The position numbers and the translations under genes were made by a program. 64,000 nt of DNA from Bryobacterales bacterium F-183 (lineage in GTDB: Bacteria > Acidobacteriota > Terriglobia > Bryobacterales > Bryobacteraceae): contig AP025252.1 in NCBI GenBank assembly GCA_016865505.2, positions 124,001-188,000 on the forward strand, given 5' to 3'. The first letter of the stretch is position 1. Each line of letters opens with the position of its first letter. Below the pieces are notes generated by a model. It saw only the letters and a list, made by a program, of their open reading frames with translations, ran no database searches and was not told where the DNA came from. Below, in pieces: positions 9,074-17,531 of this stretch.

Positions 9074-12000
9074 ATGTTGCGACATATATTCTTGCTTTGC
9101 GTGTTAGCGGCAACCGCGGCCGCTCAGGTGGACACCGCGGCGATCCTTGGCACCGTCCGCGACCCCAACGGCGCGGTGGTCACCGGCGCGAAGGTCACGG
9201 TCCGAAATAACGACACTGGCATAACCGCCAATGCCGAAACCGATTCCAACGGCGATTTCCTCTTCCCCACCCTGCGCATCGGCAGCTACCGCGTCTCGGT
9301 GGAAAAACAGGGCTTCTCCACAGCCGTAGCCGAAAGCGTCAACCTCACCGTCAACGCCCGCCAGCGCGTGGACCTCTCTCTCAAGATTGGCCAGGTGGCC
9401 GAAACCGTCCAGGTTACGGAAGTCACGCCGCTGCTCGAAACCGACAACAGCTCCAAAGGCCAGGTCGTACAGTTCAAGCAGCTCACCGAACTCCCGGTGC
9501 TCGGCCGTACCTACGCGAGCTTCGCTCTCCTGAGCCCCGGCGTACGCGAATCTCAATCTTCGAGCCAAGGTTCGGTCGCCTTCCGCCGCGAAGGCGCCTA
9601 CAACGTAAACGGACTCCGCTCCGTCTTCAATAACTTTGTCCTCGACGGTGTCGACAACAACTTCTACGGCACCACCAACCAGGGCTTCTCCAACCAGGCC
9701 ATTCAGCCCTCGCCGGACTCCGTCGCCGAGTTCCGCATGATCGTCAACGCCTACTCCGCCGAGTTCGGACGCTCGGGCGGCGCGGTCATGAGCGTCGTAT
9801 CGCGCTCCGGCTCCAACCGCTTCCACGGCAGCGCCTGGAACTTCTTCCAGAACACCAAGCTCAACGCCACCGGCTTCTTCAAGCCCACCGAAAACAAGAA
9901 GCCCCAAACCAACCGCAACCAGTTCGGCTTCACCTTCGGCGGACCCGTCATCAAAGACCGCACCTTCTTCTTTGCCGACTTTGAAGGCTCCCGCTGGCGC
10001 ATCAATCCCAACGTCCTGACCTCGGTGCCCAACGCCCAAATGCGTGCCGGTGTACTCCCTGTCGACGTTCGCGTACCGGTCAACTTTACCGACTCCTCAG
10101 GCCGCGCCATCGCCGCCGGCACCATCATTCCTGCCGGCCAGCCCGTCCCCATGACGCGCCTTGCCCGCTACATGATGGACAACCTGCCGCAGCCCAACCG
10201 TACCGCCCCCGCCATCGCCGTCAACAACCTCGGCATCGCCAACAACTACGGCAACGCCGACGTGAACCGCCTCGACGAAAACAAGGGTGCCATCAAGGTA
10301 GACCACCAGTTCTCCAGCAAGCTCATGAGCTTCTTCCGCTACTCCCAACGCGGACAGAGCATCTTTGCCCCCGCTGTGATCCAAGGTCCCGCAGGCGGCA
10401 ACAACCTCGGCTTCCTCGACACCTACAACCAGGGCGGCACCATGGGCCTCACCTGGTCGAAGTCGGCCTCCGAAGTGGTGGAACTCCGCTTCGCCGTCAC
10501 CCGTCTCGGCATGGACCGCCTCCCCGCTTCGGTCGGCGGACCTTCCATGAACGAACTCTTCGGCATCACCGGACTCCCCGAAGGCGACCGCGTCCGCGGC
10601 GGCGTCACCCCGCAGGACATCGTGGGCTTCCCGCGCTACGGCCGCCAGTCCACCAATCCGCAGGCTCAATTCCCGACCACCAACAACCTGCGCCTCAACT
10701 ACGCCAAGTCGCTCGGCCGCCACAACATCAAGACCGGCTACGAATGGCTCAACCTCCGCATCACCGTGGACGACACCAACCCGCTGTACGGCATCGATGC
10801 CTTTGGCGGCGCCTTCTCGCGTCCCACCACCGGCGTACCGACGGGCGTCAACAACAGCTGGTATCACCTGGCGGACTTCTTCTTCGGCGCCCGCAGCTCG
10901 TACCAGTTGGCCACCCAGGTACAAGCCAAGGTCCGCCAGCAGGGCAACTTCTTCTTCGTGCAGGATGACTTCAAGGTCAACAACAAGCTCACGCTCAACA
11001 TGGGCCTCCGCTACGACCTCATGACCCCGGCCCGCGACGCCGACAACCGCCTCGCCAACTTCGACCCGTCGCGCAACGCGCTCGTCCAAGCCACGGATGA
11101 CGATCGTTCCCTGCAGCGCTTCCCCAAAAATAACTTCGCTCCTCGTGCCGGCTTCGCCTATCAGCTCACGCCCAAAACCGTGGTCCGTGGCGGCTATGGC
11201 CTCGGCTGGAACTTCTGGAATCGCATGGCCTCGGCCGAATACCTCAACACCAACGCGCCGTTCGTCACCCGCTTTTCGACGACGAACAGCCCGGCCAACC
11301 TCACCAATCTCTGCACGGGCAACAACTTCTCCGGCTGCTTCCGTACACGTGAAATGGGCTATCCGGCCACCCTTCCCTCGAACGTCATCCTGTACATGCA
11401 GCGCGACGTACCCTGGGGCTACATCCAGAACTGGCACTTCACCCTCCAGCGCACCGTCGGCACCAACACCGTGGTGGAAGCGGCGTATGTCGGCAACAAG
11501 GGCAGCCGCCTTCCGGTACTCGGCGATTTCAACCAGGCTCGCCCCATCACCCAGGCGGAACTCAGCAGTGGACTCACCACCTTGGGAACTCTGCTCGCCC
11601 GCCGTCCGTACCAGGGCTTCAACAACATCACGGCGGTCATCCCCAACGGCTTCTCCAACTACAACGCACTGCAGTTGAAGTTCGAACACCGCGGCCGGGA
11701 TCTGACCTTAATTAGCGCGTTCACGTATTCGAAAGCGATCGACAACGTAGGCCAAGTGCTGGAAAACACAGCCGGTGGCTCGCCCAACCCGCAGGACATC
11801 CGCAACACAGCCAACGACAAGGGTGTGTCAAGCTTCGACCAGCGGTTCAACTCCACGACATCGGCGGTCTACGAAATGCCCTTCGGCCGTGGCCGCCGTT
11901 TCGGCAAAGACATGCACCCGGTGCTCGACGGCATCGCCGGCGGCTGGCAGGTATCCACCATCGTCAGCCTCTTCAGCGGTCAGCCGTTGAACCTCCGCTA

Positions 12001-12418
12001 TCCGGATGCGTCGGGCATTCTTTCGGACGGCCAGGCGGACTTCCTCGGCAACGTCGCGTTGCGGCCCAACTACCTGGGCGGCGCGATCAAGTCGGACGTC
12101 ACGCAGGACCGGCACTTGGCGTACTTCAACCGTTCTTCGCTCGCGATCCCGGCCGTAACCTCGCCGTTCGGCACCTTGGGACGCAACGTGGTGTACGGCT
12201 TCCCGTTCTACCAGACGAACATGGTGGTCGCGAAGAACTTCGGCCTCGGAGCACTGCGCGAAGGAGCCCGCTTGCAGGTCCGTGGTGAGTTCTACAACCT
12301 GTTCAACCAGACGAACTTCACCGCCCCGAACACTGATCTGACCAGCGCCAACTTCGGGCGGGTCGCCTCGACGTTCGACCCGCGGTTTGTGCAGTTGGCT
12401 CTCAAGCTGTCGTTTTAG
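9074..12418 (+). CDS. TonB-dependent receptor, Oar-like, with carboxypeptidase regulatory-like domain
   Basis: The ATG at 9074 begins a signal peptide (MLRHIFLLCVLAATAAAQ). The 1114-residue protein then has a carboxypeptidase-regulatory-like beta-sandwich at about 20-105 (GTVRDPNGAVVTGAKVTV), a plug region at about 115-245 (NGLRSVFNNFVLDGVDNN), and a long outer-membrane barrel to the end, with FGFTFGGPVIKDRTFFF and a terminal beta strand ending in LALKLSF. This arrangement is the common large TonB-type receptor of acidobacteria, related to Oar. It probably imports or binds a large carbohydrate or peptide. No SusD-like partner is next to it, which is usual for this group. A strong terminator follows at 12441. 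Confidence 0.9.
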   Translation: MLRHIFLLCVLAATAAAQVDTAAILGTVRDPNGAVVTGAKVTVRNNDTGITANAETDSNGDFLFPTLRIGSYRVSVEKQGFSTAVAESVNLTVNARQRVDLSLKIGQVAETVQVTEVTPLLETDNSSKGQVVQFKQLTELPVLGRTYASFALLSPGVRESQSSSQGSVAFRREGAYNVNGLRSVFNNFVLDGVDNNFYGTTNQGFSNQAIQPSPDSVAEFRMIVNAYSAEFGRSGGAVMSVVSRSGSNRFHGSAWNFFQNTKLNATGFFKPTENKKPQTNRNQFGFTFGGPVIKDRTFFFADFEGSRWRINPNVLTSVPNAQMRAGVLPVDVRVPVNFTDSSGRAIAAGTIIPAGQPVPMTRLARYMMDNLPQPNRTAPAIAVNNLGIANNYGNADVNRLDENKGAIKVDHQFSSKLMSFFRYSQRGQSIFAPAVIQGPAGGNNLGFLDTYNQGGTMGLTWSKSASEVVELRFAVTRLGMDRLPASVGGPSMNELFGITGLPEGDRVRGGVTPQDIVGFPRYGRQSTNPQAQFPTTNNLRLNYAKSLGRHNIKTGYEWLNLRITVDDTNPLYGIDAFGGAFSRPTTGVPTGVNNSWYHLADFFFGARSSYQLATQVQAKVRQQGNFFFVQDDFKVNNKLTLNMGLRYDLMTPARDADNRLANFDPSRNALVQATDDDRSLQRFPKNNFAPRAGFAYQLTPKTVVRGGYGLGWNFWNRMASAEYLNTNAPFVTRFSTTNSPANLTNLCTGNNFSGCFRTREMGYPATLPSNVILYMQRDVPWGYIQNWHFTLQRTVGTNTVVEAAYVGNKGSRLPVLGDFNQARPITQAELSSGLTTLGTLLARRPYQGFNNITAVIPNGFSNYNALQLKFEHRGRDLTLISAFTYSKAIDNVGQVLENTAGGSPNPQDIRNTANDKGVSSFDQRFNSTTSAVYEMPFGRGRRFGKDMHPVLDGIAGGWQVSTIVSLFSGQPLNLRYPDASGILSDGQADFLGNVALRPNYLGGAIKSDVTQDRHLAYFNRSSLAIPAVTSPFGTLGRNVVYGFPFYQTNMVVAKNFGLGALREGARLQVRGEFYNLFNQTNFTAPNTDLTSANFGRVASTFDPRFVQLALKLSF

Positions 12419-12440
12419 GCGTTAGCTGCAATAGCAACTC

Positions 12441-12480
12441 GAGCGGAGGGATAGGGCGCTAAGCCCGGCCCTCCGCTTTT
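12441..12480 (+). terminator. rho-independent terminator after TonB receptor
   Basis: A perfect 9-bp stem AGCGGAGGG (12442-12450) pairs with CCCTCCGCT (12469-12477), with an inner GGGC/GCCC-like part and TTTT immediately after. It lies 23 bases past the receptor stop codon and is oriented with it. Confidence 0.85.
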
Positions 12481-12531
12481 GCGTTTAAGGGATACCCAAG
12501 CCTCCGGAATCTCCCACCAGATTTTCCTGTG

Positions 12532-12591
12532 GGTGCCTGGCACCGTGTCTGGCACCGTGCCGCTTCCGGTGCCAGGCACCGTCACTGGCAC
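12532..12591. repeat. GGTGCC(T/A)GGCACC palindromic repeat cluster
   Basis: Two 13-bp palindromes, GGTGCCTGGCACC at 12532-12544 and GGTGCCAGGCACC at 12568-12580, are interleaved with partial copies (TCTGGCACCGTG around 12548 and CACTGGCAC around 12584). The family of short phrases built on CTGGCACCGT looks like a dispersed intergenic palindromic repeat. Whether it recurs elsewhere in the genome cannot be seen here. Confidence 0.7.
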
Positions 12592-12685
12592 AACCAGCGA
12601 TACTCACGTCGAAATCGATGTCGTCTCCGGACGGCTCGTTCGAATAAGGGCCTACTTTACAGCGACTTGCGATTTTCCACAATCG

Positions 12686-12721
12686 TACCCATTTTGGGTA
12701 TCTGAGTACCCATTATGGGTA
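12686..12721. promoter_or_regulatory. two tandem 15-bp palindromes, TACCCATTnTGGGTA
   Basis: TACCCATTTTGGGTA at 12686-12700 and TACCCATTATGGGTA at 12707-12721 are both perfect palindromes around a central base and differ only at one central position. Their centres lie 21 bp apart, two turns of the helix, so two dimers could bind the same face. They lie about 170 bp upstream of the NHL-repeat gene. They look like a double operator; the binding protein is unknown. Confidence 0.6.
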
Positions 12722-12891
12722 TTAGACCGCTCGAAGCGATTTCCCGAGGGAAGAAAATCCGTCCCCCACCAAACGGGCACTAATTCGTGGCCGCCGCCAT
12801 TATTTCCTCACCGTTTCAACAGCGCAAACCTAGCTAAACAAGCATATTCCTCTTTTCACCACCTTTGGACTCTGGTATCATTTGCGCAGGC

Positions 12892-15800
12892 ATGAAACAT
12901 TTAGCTGCTGTTTTGTTTTTCTGCGCCGCCGCTACGCTCCCCGCGCAGTTCCGCGTTGCAACCGTCGCCGGGGCGGATCATCTGGTGGAAGGCGGACCCG
13001 CTACTTCAGCTATGTTTCGCAATCCGCGGGCCTTGGCCGTGGATCGCCAGGGCAACATTTATGTCGCCGATACCGAGGACAGCCGCATCCGCCGCATCGA
13101 TGCGTTAACCGGCACCATTCGTACCGTTGTTGGTACTGGCCAACCCGGATTTTCCGGCGATAACGGAGCCGCCATTCGCGCCCGTATCAGCCGGCCCGAA
13201 GGCATTGCCATCGATCAGAACAACAACCTCTACATCGCCGACACCGGCAACAACCGCATCCGTGAAGTGAACCTTGCCAGCGGCATCATCCGTACCATCG
13301 CAGGCAACGGCAACCCCACCTGGATCGCCGACACGCTCACCGGCGCCGATGCCCAGTTTACGCCTGTTGCCATCGCCATCGGCAACGACGGCGACCTGTT
13401 CTTTGCCGACAAGCAGACCCCGCCCGCTCCGGCCCGCGCATACTGGCATGTACGCCGCATCAATATCTTTGGCCGCATCACCAGCGTCGGCGGTCCGCTC
13501 ACGCAGTATGAAACGTTCACCGGCATGTACAGCCTGTCGGTGGATTCGCAGAACACCGTGTACATCGCTGCCGGACCCGAACTGCTGGCCCTCCGCACCA
13601 ACAACATCAACTTTCTGCGCATCACCGGCGGCAACTCCAACCAGCGCATCGTATCCGCGCTCGTGGATCGCAACGGCGCGGTCTACTTCGGTGACTACAA
13701 CGACCCTCGTCTGATCCGCATCGATCCGGAAACACAGATCAGCACCGCCATTGCCGGCGTAGGCCGCAGCGGATTCCAGGGTGACGGTGGACGCGCGTTT
13801 GGTTCCTGGATCTCCCGCGCGTTGTCGATGGCCTTTGACGGCGCAGGCAACCTCTACTTCATCGACGGCGGTGCCATCGGCGACCCTCGATTGAACCCCG
13901 CTACCGGCAACAAGCGAATCCGTAAGATCGACACCGCCGGCAACATCAGCACCGTGGCTGGTTCGGCGGACGCCGCTACTGAGAACCGCCCGCTGGCCGT
14001 CCGCTTGAGCTCTCCTCGCGGCTTGACCATCGACAAAGAAGGCAACCTCGTTTTCGCGGACTCCCGCAACGATCGGGTCCGCCGCCTCAACATCGCCACC
14101 AACACGCTCACCACGATCGCCGACGCGAACACGCCGGCCTTTGTGTTTGACACCGATGGTGGCGCAGGTATCTTTGAACCGACTTCGGTAGCCGTCGATC
14201 CCATCGGCAACATTCTCGTGTCCGAAGGTCCCAACCGCCATCGGGTCAAGCGCATTGTCGGCAACTCGCTGGTGACTGTCGCCGGTTCGCAGTTAGGCTG
14301 CTGCGCTGACGGCATCGCCGCGGTGAATGCGCCGCTTACGAATCCGACGGGCCTGTTCGTCGATCCTCGCGGCAACATCTTTATTGCCGATCGTGGCAAC
14401 CCCGACCAGTTGGGCTTTGGCGTGGTCTACCGCATCAACACCAACCTCTTCATCAACACGCTGACGTTTACCAACAGGTCCGAGATTCCAGATCTCGCCC
14501 GCGCGATTGATCCGCACGAGATGGCGATGGATGCCGACGGCAACCTGATCGTCGCAGGCGGGGCGTTCCACAAGATTCTGAAGATCGCTCCCGATGGCTT
14601 GGTGACGACCTTCGCCGGTACCGGCGTTGCGGGCTACAGCGGCGACGACGGCGCTCGTGCGGTGAACGCGCAGTTCAACAACCCCACCAGCCTGGCGTTC
14701 GATTCGCGCGGCAACTTGTTTGTGGCCGACTCGGGCAACGGCGTGATCCGCCGCATTGATCAGTTCGGCTTTATCACCACCGTGGCCGGTACGCGCAACA
14801 GCACTGGCACATACGCCGAACTCGCCCGCGCTACCGAAGTGCCGCTTGCGCCAATCCGCCTGACCGTGGATCGCAACGACAACATCTACTTCTCCGACCA
14901 GTTCGACAGCCGCGTGAAGATGCTGTTCACCACCCAGAGCGTACCGCTCTCGACGAGCGTTGTCGTCACTGGCGGCGTACCTCGCGTGGTGGTTCGCGTC
15001 AGCACCAGTTCGGGTCTTGCGATCCAGGGCGTACCGGTGGAGTTCGCGGTCGTCAGCGGCGATGGCACCATCACTGTGCAGCGCGCGGTGACGGGCGTCG
15101 ACGGTACGGCATCCACCGAAGTTCGCTTCGGTCCCACCCGCGATGTGGTTCGCGTCTCGGCGTCGATTGCCGGCGGCTCGGCGGTGATCACCAACGTCAC
15201 GCCCACCGTACTTTCGGCCGATGCTCCGGTGATCACATCGGTGATCGGCGGCGGCCAGAGCGCGACGCCGGTGCAGGCAGTTTCTACCGGCGCGGCCATC
15301 ATCATTACGGGCACCAACCTCGCTGCGGCCCCCCGCGGCTTGACGCCTCCCGATCTCGCCCAGGGCGTACTGCCCACCAACCTCGGCGGCACCTGCGTCA
15401 AGATCAACAACAACTTTGCGTACCTCTTCAGCGTGGCTCCCACCCGGTTGAGCGTGCAGGTTCCGGTGGTTCCGGCGACGGGCACGACCAGCCTGGAAGT
15501 GCTCACCAACTGCGGCACCGCTGATGAATTGAGCAGCGGCACCAGCACGGTGGAATCGCGCGGCGTGACGCCCGAAATGTACTACTACTTCGGCAACAAC
15601 GTCGCGGCGGTGAACACGGGCGGCGAACTCATCGGACCTCCGATTACCTTCTTCGGATCGCGGTTCGTTCCGGCCAAGCCGGGCGACAGCATCACGGTGT
15701 ACGGCACCGGTTGGGGTACGCCTCTGCCGAACGTCGCGCCGGGTACGATTCCGGTGGCGAACACGTCGCTTGTCGCAACCGCTCGCGTGATCCTCAACGG

Positions 15801-15966
15801 TCGCGCGCTGCCGGTGACGGGCGCAGGTTTGGTAGCGGGTACGGCAGGTCTGTACTCGGCGACCTTCCGGGTACCGGACGATGCGGGCGACGGCGACCTG
15901 CCGATCGTCGTGGAAGTCTTCGGTGTCCTGTCGCCGGAAGGCGTACTGCGGGTGGCGCGGCCCTAG
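12892..15966 (+). CDS. secreted NHL-repeat beta-propeller protein with Solibacter-type C-terminal domain
   Basis: ATG 12892 opens a signal peptide (MKHLAAVLFFCAAATLPAQ). Residues of about 25-690 carry repeated NHL units, recognisable by GNIYVADTEDSRIRRID, NNLYIADTGNNRIREV and later GNLFVADSGNGVIRRID, each followed by I-x-T-V/I-A-G. This should fold into one or two beta-propellers. A short Ig-like segment (VEFAVVSGDGTITV) follows at about 700-780. The last 230 residues show IIITGTNLAA, TCVKINNNFAYLFSV, LSVQVP, DSITVYGTGWG and GLYSATFRVPD, the layout of the domain known as the Solibacter C-terminal domain. Total 1024 residues. Function is unknown; a surface adhesive or binding role is plausible. 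The rlmH start lies four bases after its stop. Confidence 0.88.
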   Translation: MKHLAAVLFFCAAATLPAQFRVATVAGADHLVEGGPATSAMFRNPRALAVDRQGNIYVADTEDSRIRRIDALTGTIRTVVGTGQPGFSGDNGAAIRARISRPEGIAIDQNNNLYIADTGNNRIREVNLASGIIRTIAGNGNPTWIADTLTGADAQFTPVAIAIGNDGDLFFADKQTPPAPARAYWHVRRINIFGRITSVGGPLTQYETFTGMYSLSVDSQNTVYIAAGPELLALRTNNINFLRITGGNSNQRIVSALVDRNGAVYFGDYNDPRLIRIDPETQISTAIAGVGRSGFQGDGGRAFGSWISRALSMAFDGAGNLYFIDGGAIGDPRLNPATGNKRIRKIDTAGNISTVAGSADAATENRPLAVRLSSPRGLTIDKEGNLVFADSRNDRVRRLNIATNTLTTIADANTPAFVFDTDGGAGIFEPTSVAVDPIGNILVSEGPNRHRVKRIVGNSLVTVAGSQLGCCADGIAAVNAPLTNPTGLFVDPRGNIFIADRGNPDQLGFGVVYRINTNLFINTLTFTNRSEIPDLARAIDPHEMAMDADGNLIVAGGAFHKILKIAPDGLVTTFAGTGVAGYSGDDGARAVNAQFNNPTSLAFDSRGNLFVADSGNGVIRRIDQFGFITTVAGTRNSTGTYAELARATEVPLAPIRLTVDRNDNIYFSDQFDSRVKMLFTTQSVPLSTSVVVTGGVPRVVVRVSTSSGLAIQGVPVEFAVVSGDGTITVQRAVTGVDGTASTEVRFGPTRDVVRVSASIAGGSAVITNVTPTVLSADAPVITSVIGGGQSATPVQAVSTGAAIIITGTNLAAAPRGLTPPDLAQGVLPTNLGGTCVKINNNFAYLFSVAPTRLSVQVPVVPATGTTSLEVLTNCGTADELSSGTSTVESRGVTPEMYYYFGNNVAAVNTGGELIGPPITFFGSRFVPAKPGDSITVYGTGWGTPLPNVAPGTIPVANTSLVATARVILNGRALPVTGAGLVAGTAGLYSATFRVPDDAGDGDLPIVVEVFGVLSPEGVLRVARP

Positions 15967-15970
15967 CGCG

Positions 15971-16396
15971 TTGAAAGTCTATCTTTATTACGAGGGCAAG
16001 CCGAAGGACGCGGGCGCCAATGCCATCGCGGCCGAGTTCCTGAAGCGGGCCACGCGTTATATCCCCTGTGAAACCAGAGAGATCCGTTCTGCAAAGACGG
16101 ATCTCTTTGCTTTGCATCCGACAGCGTACAAAGTGCTGCTCGATCCGGCGGGACAACTGCTGGATTCCGAAGCCTTTGCAAAAAAAGTGGTGGATGCGCA
16201 AAGAAAATCAGCTCGAGACCTAATGTTTTTTGTGGGAGGAGCCGATGGATTACCGATAGTGTGGAAACCCAAAGCCGATTTGCTGCTTTCGCTTTCCCCC
16301 ATGACCTTCCCTCATGAACTTGCCAGAGCCGTTTTGGCCGAGCAGATTTACCGGGCAATGGCGATCCTGAACAACCATCCGTACGCTGGCCATTAG
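15971..16396 (+). CDS. rlmH: RlmH-like 23S rRNA (pseudouridine1915-N3)-methyltransferase, short form
   Basis: The frame starts with TTG at 15971, giving LKVYLYYEGKPKD as the first strand; no ATG precedes the conserved part. The C-terminal half is diagnostic of RlmH: FFVGGADGLP, LLLSLSPMTFPHELAR and LAEQIYRAMAILNNHPY, the SPOUT-class knot that binds S-adenosylmethionine, and HPY near the end. RlmH methylates pseudouridine 1915 in helix 69 of 23S rRNA. At 141 residues the protein is about 15 shorter than usual RlmH, and the missing part falls at residues about 36-50, where the DNA holds a perfect 10-bp inverted repeat (16078-16106). It is placed four bases after the NHL gene. Confidence 0.85.
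   Translation: MKVYLYYEGKPKDAGANAIAAEFLKRATRYIPCETREIRSAKTDLFALHPTAYKVLLDPAGQLLDSEAFAKKVVDAQRKSARDLMFFVGGADGLPIVWKPKADLLLSLSPMTFPHELARAVLAEQIYRAMAILNNHPYAGH
16078..16106 (+). repeat. intragenic 10-bp inverted repeat with T-rich tail inside rlmH
   Basis: AGAGATCCGT (16078-16087) pairs perfectly with ACGGATCTCT (16097-16106) around a 9-base loop and is followed by TTGCTTTG. It resembles a weak terminator hairpin although it lies in the coding region. Confidence 0.6.
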
Positions 16397-16446
16397 ATTT
16401 CATTGACTACAGCAACTTAACAGTGATAAGTTCGAGAAAGGTGGAC

Positions 16447-16791
16447 ATGAAAGCGCTTCTCCCTTTCACCTTTCTTGGATTGGCATCGGTCTTTGGTTTG
16501 GCCGCCGCCGAGTCTCACACGGTCACTATCTACCAGGCAACGCAGATCAACGGCAAAACCTTCAAGCCCGGCGACGTCAAGTTGGAACTCAACGACAATG
16601 GGCAGGTTACTTTGAAGCAGGGCAAGAACATGACGGAGCTGAAGGCGAAAGTGGAAGAGGGCTCCGAGAAGTTTCTGCGTACGACGGTTGGGATCGATGG
16701 AGAGAGCAAGTCCATCAAAGAGATCCGGCTGGGTGGCACCACCAAGACGCTTTGGTTCCGCACGTCAGACAGCGCGACACCGGCGAACTAA
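16447..16791 (+). CDS. small exported protein of unknown function
   Basis: ATG 16447, preceded by GAAAGG about nine bases upstream, gives 114 residues with a signal peptide (MKALLPFTFLGLASVFGLAAAE). The mature part is beta-rich: HTVTIYQATQINGKTFKPG, KLELNDNGQVTL and IKEIRLGGTTKTLWF. There is no cysteine in the mature chain. I do not recognise the family, although small exported proteins of this look are common in acidobacteria. It has its own terminator at 16818, so it is probably a single-gene unit. Confidence 0.7.
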   Translation: MKALLPFTFLGLASVFGLAAAESHTVTIYQATQINGKTFKPGDVKLELNDNGQVTLKQGKNMTELKAKVEEGSEKFLRTTVGIDGESKSIKEIRLGGTTKTLWFRTSDSATPAN

Positions 16792-16817
16792 ACGCCGTCC
16801 AAACTTGAAATTTAATG

Positions 16818-16843
16818 AAGCGGCCTCTCTGGGGCCGCTTTTG
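16818..16843 (+). terminator. rho-independent terminator
   Basis: AAGCGGCC (16818-16825) pairs with GGCCGCTT (16833-16840), a perfect 8-bp stem with a 7-base loop, followed by TT. It ends the unit at 16447-16791. Confidence 0.8.
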
Positions 16844-16853
16844 CGCTTTTATG

Positions 16854-16894
16854 GTAGACCCCTGGCCCACACACGTGTGGAACTGCGGGTCTAC
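16854..16894. promoter_or_regulatory. nested dyad upstream of the ECF sigma factor
   Basis: GTAGACCC (16854-16861) and GGGTCTAC (16887-16894) are perfect inverted arms. Concentric with them, CACACGTGTG at 16870-16879 is a perfect 10-bp palindrome. The structure sits 44 bases upstream of the sigma-factor ATG and could be an operator or a leader hairpin. Confidence 0.5.
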
Positions 16895-16937
16895 AATAGT
16901 TTTTACCCGGACCTGTCTACGACCGCCATTTACTTCG

Positions 16938-17531
16938 ATGCCTGCCGAGAACCGCGACGAACTTACACAACTCCTTCACAGCTGGAAGGAACAGGACCCC
17001 GAGCAGCTCGATAAGCTGGTGCCGGTGTTGTATCAGGAGCTGCGGATTCTGGCGTCGAGCCACCTGCGGCGCGAGCGCGTGGACCATACGCTGCAACGTA
17101 CAGCATTAGTGAACGAGGTCTTCATCAAGTTGATGGGACAGCGTGTGGACTGGGAAAATCGCAGCCACTTTTTTGGTGTCGCATCGCGGATGATGCGGCG
17201 CATTCTGGTGGATTATGCGCGCAAGAGCCAGGCCGAGAAGCGCGGCGGCGGGGCGCAGCGTGTCGACATGGAAAAGCTGGATTCGCTGCTCGAGATGACG
17301 GCCGAGAGCAAGCATCCGCTGACGTTGACCATTCACCAGTCGCTCGAGAAATTGGAAGCACTCGATCCAAGACAGGCCCAACTGGTTGAACTTCGCTTTT
17401 TCGGTGGGCACTCTATAGAAGAAGCCGCCGATTTGATGAACATATCCACTTCCACCGCCAAGCGCGAGTGGAAGTTTGTTCGCGCCTGGCTGAAGGGCGA
17501 AATACTCAAGCAACATGACATCGCCTCCTGA
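16938..17531 (+). CDS. ECF-type RNA polymerase sigma factor
   Basis: Start ATG 16938 (MPAENRDELTQLLHSWKEQD) is preferred because the extended frame runs through the terminator and dyad. The 197-residue protein has sigma region 2 at about 15-90, with LVNEVFIKLM and FFGVASRMMRRILVDYAR, and region 4 at about 130-190 with an HTH (FFGGHSIEEAADLMNISTST). This pattern fits the ECF subfamily often found beside serine/threonine kinases in acidobacteria and planctomycetes. No anti-sigma factor is adjacent; instead the gene overlaps the kinase by 17 bases, so the kinase is the likely partner or regulator. Confidence 0.9.
   Translation: MPAENRDELTQLLHSWKEQDPEQLDKLVPVLYQELRILASSHLRRERVDHTLQRTALVNEVFIKLMGQRVDWENRSHFFGVASRMMRRILVDYARKSQAEKRGGGAQRVDMEKLDSLLEMTAESKHPLTLTIHQSLEKLEALDPRQAQLVELRFFGGHSIEEAADLMNISTSTAKREWKFVRAWLKGEILKQHDIAS

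Larger units (their letters stand above)
12419..12891. other. 473-base gene-free region with terminator and palindromic repeats
   Basis: This is the only stretch over 300 bases without a convincing gene. It contains the terminator at 12441-12480, a GGTGCC-type repeat cluster at 12532-12591 and two tandem palindromes at 12686-12721. An open frame of 138 codons from 12479 to 12895 crosses all of these and shows no domain or plausible codon pattern, so I do not call it. The last 170 bases should hold the promoter of the NHL gene. Confidence 0.7.

Noticed and set aside
10097-11689. 530-codon minus-strand frame inside the TonB receptor
   Set aside because: Antisense shadow of a well-supported gene, with low-complexity Val/Glu/Gly content.
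12479-12895. 138-codon plus-strand frame in the long intergenic region
   Set aside because: It crosses palindromic repeats and the start of the NHL gene and has no domain or ribosome-binding site.
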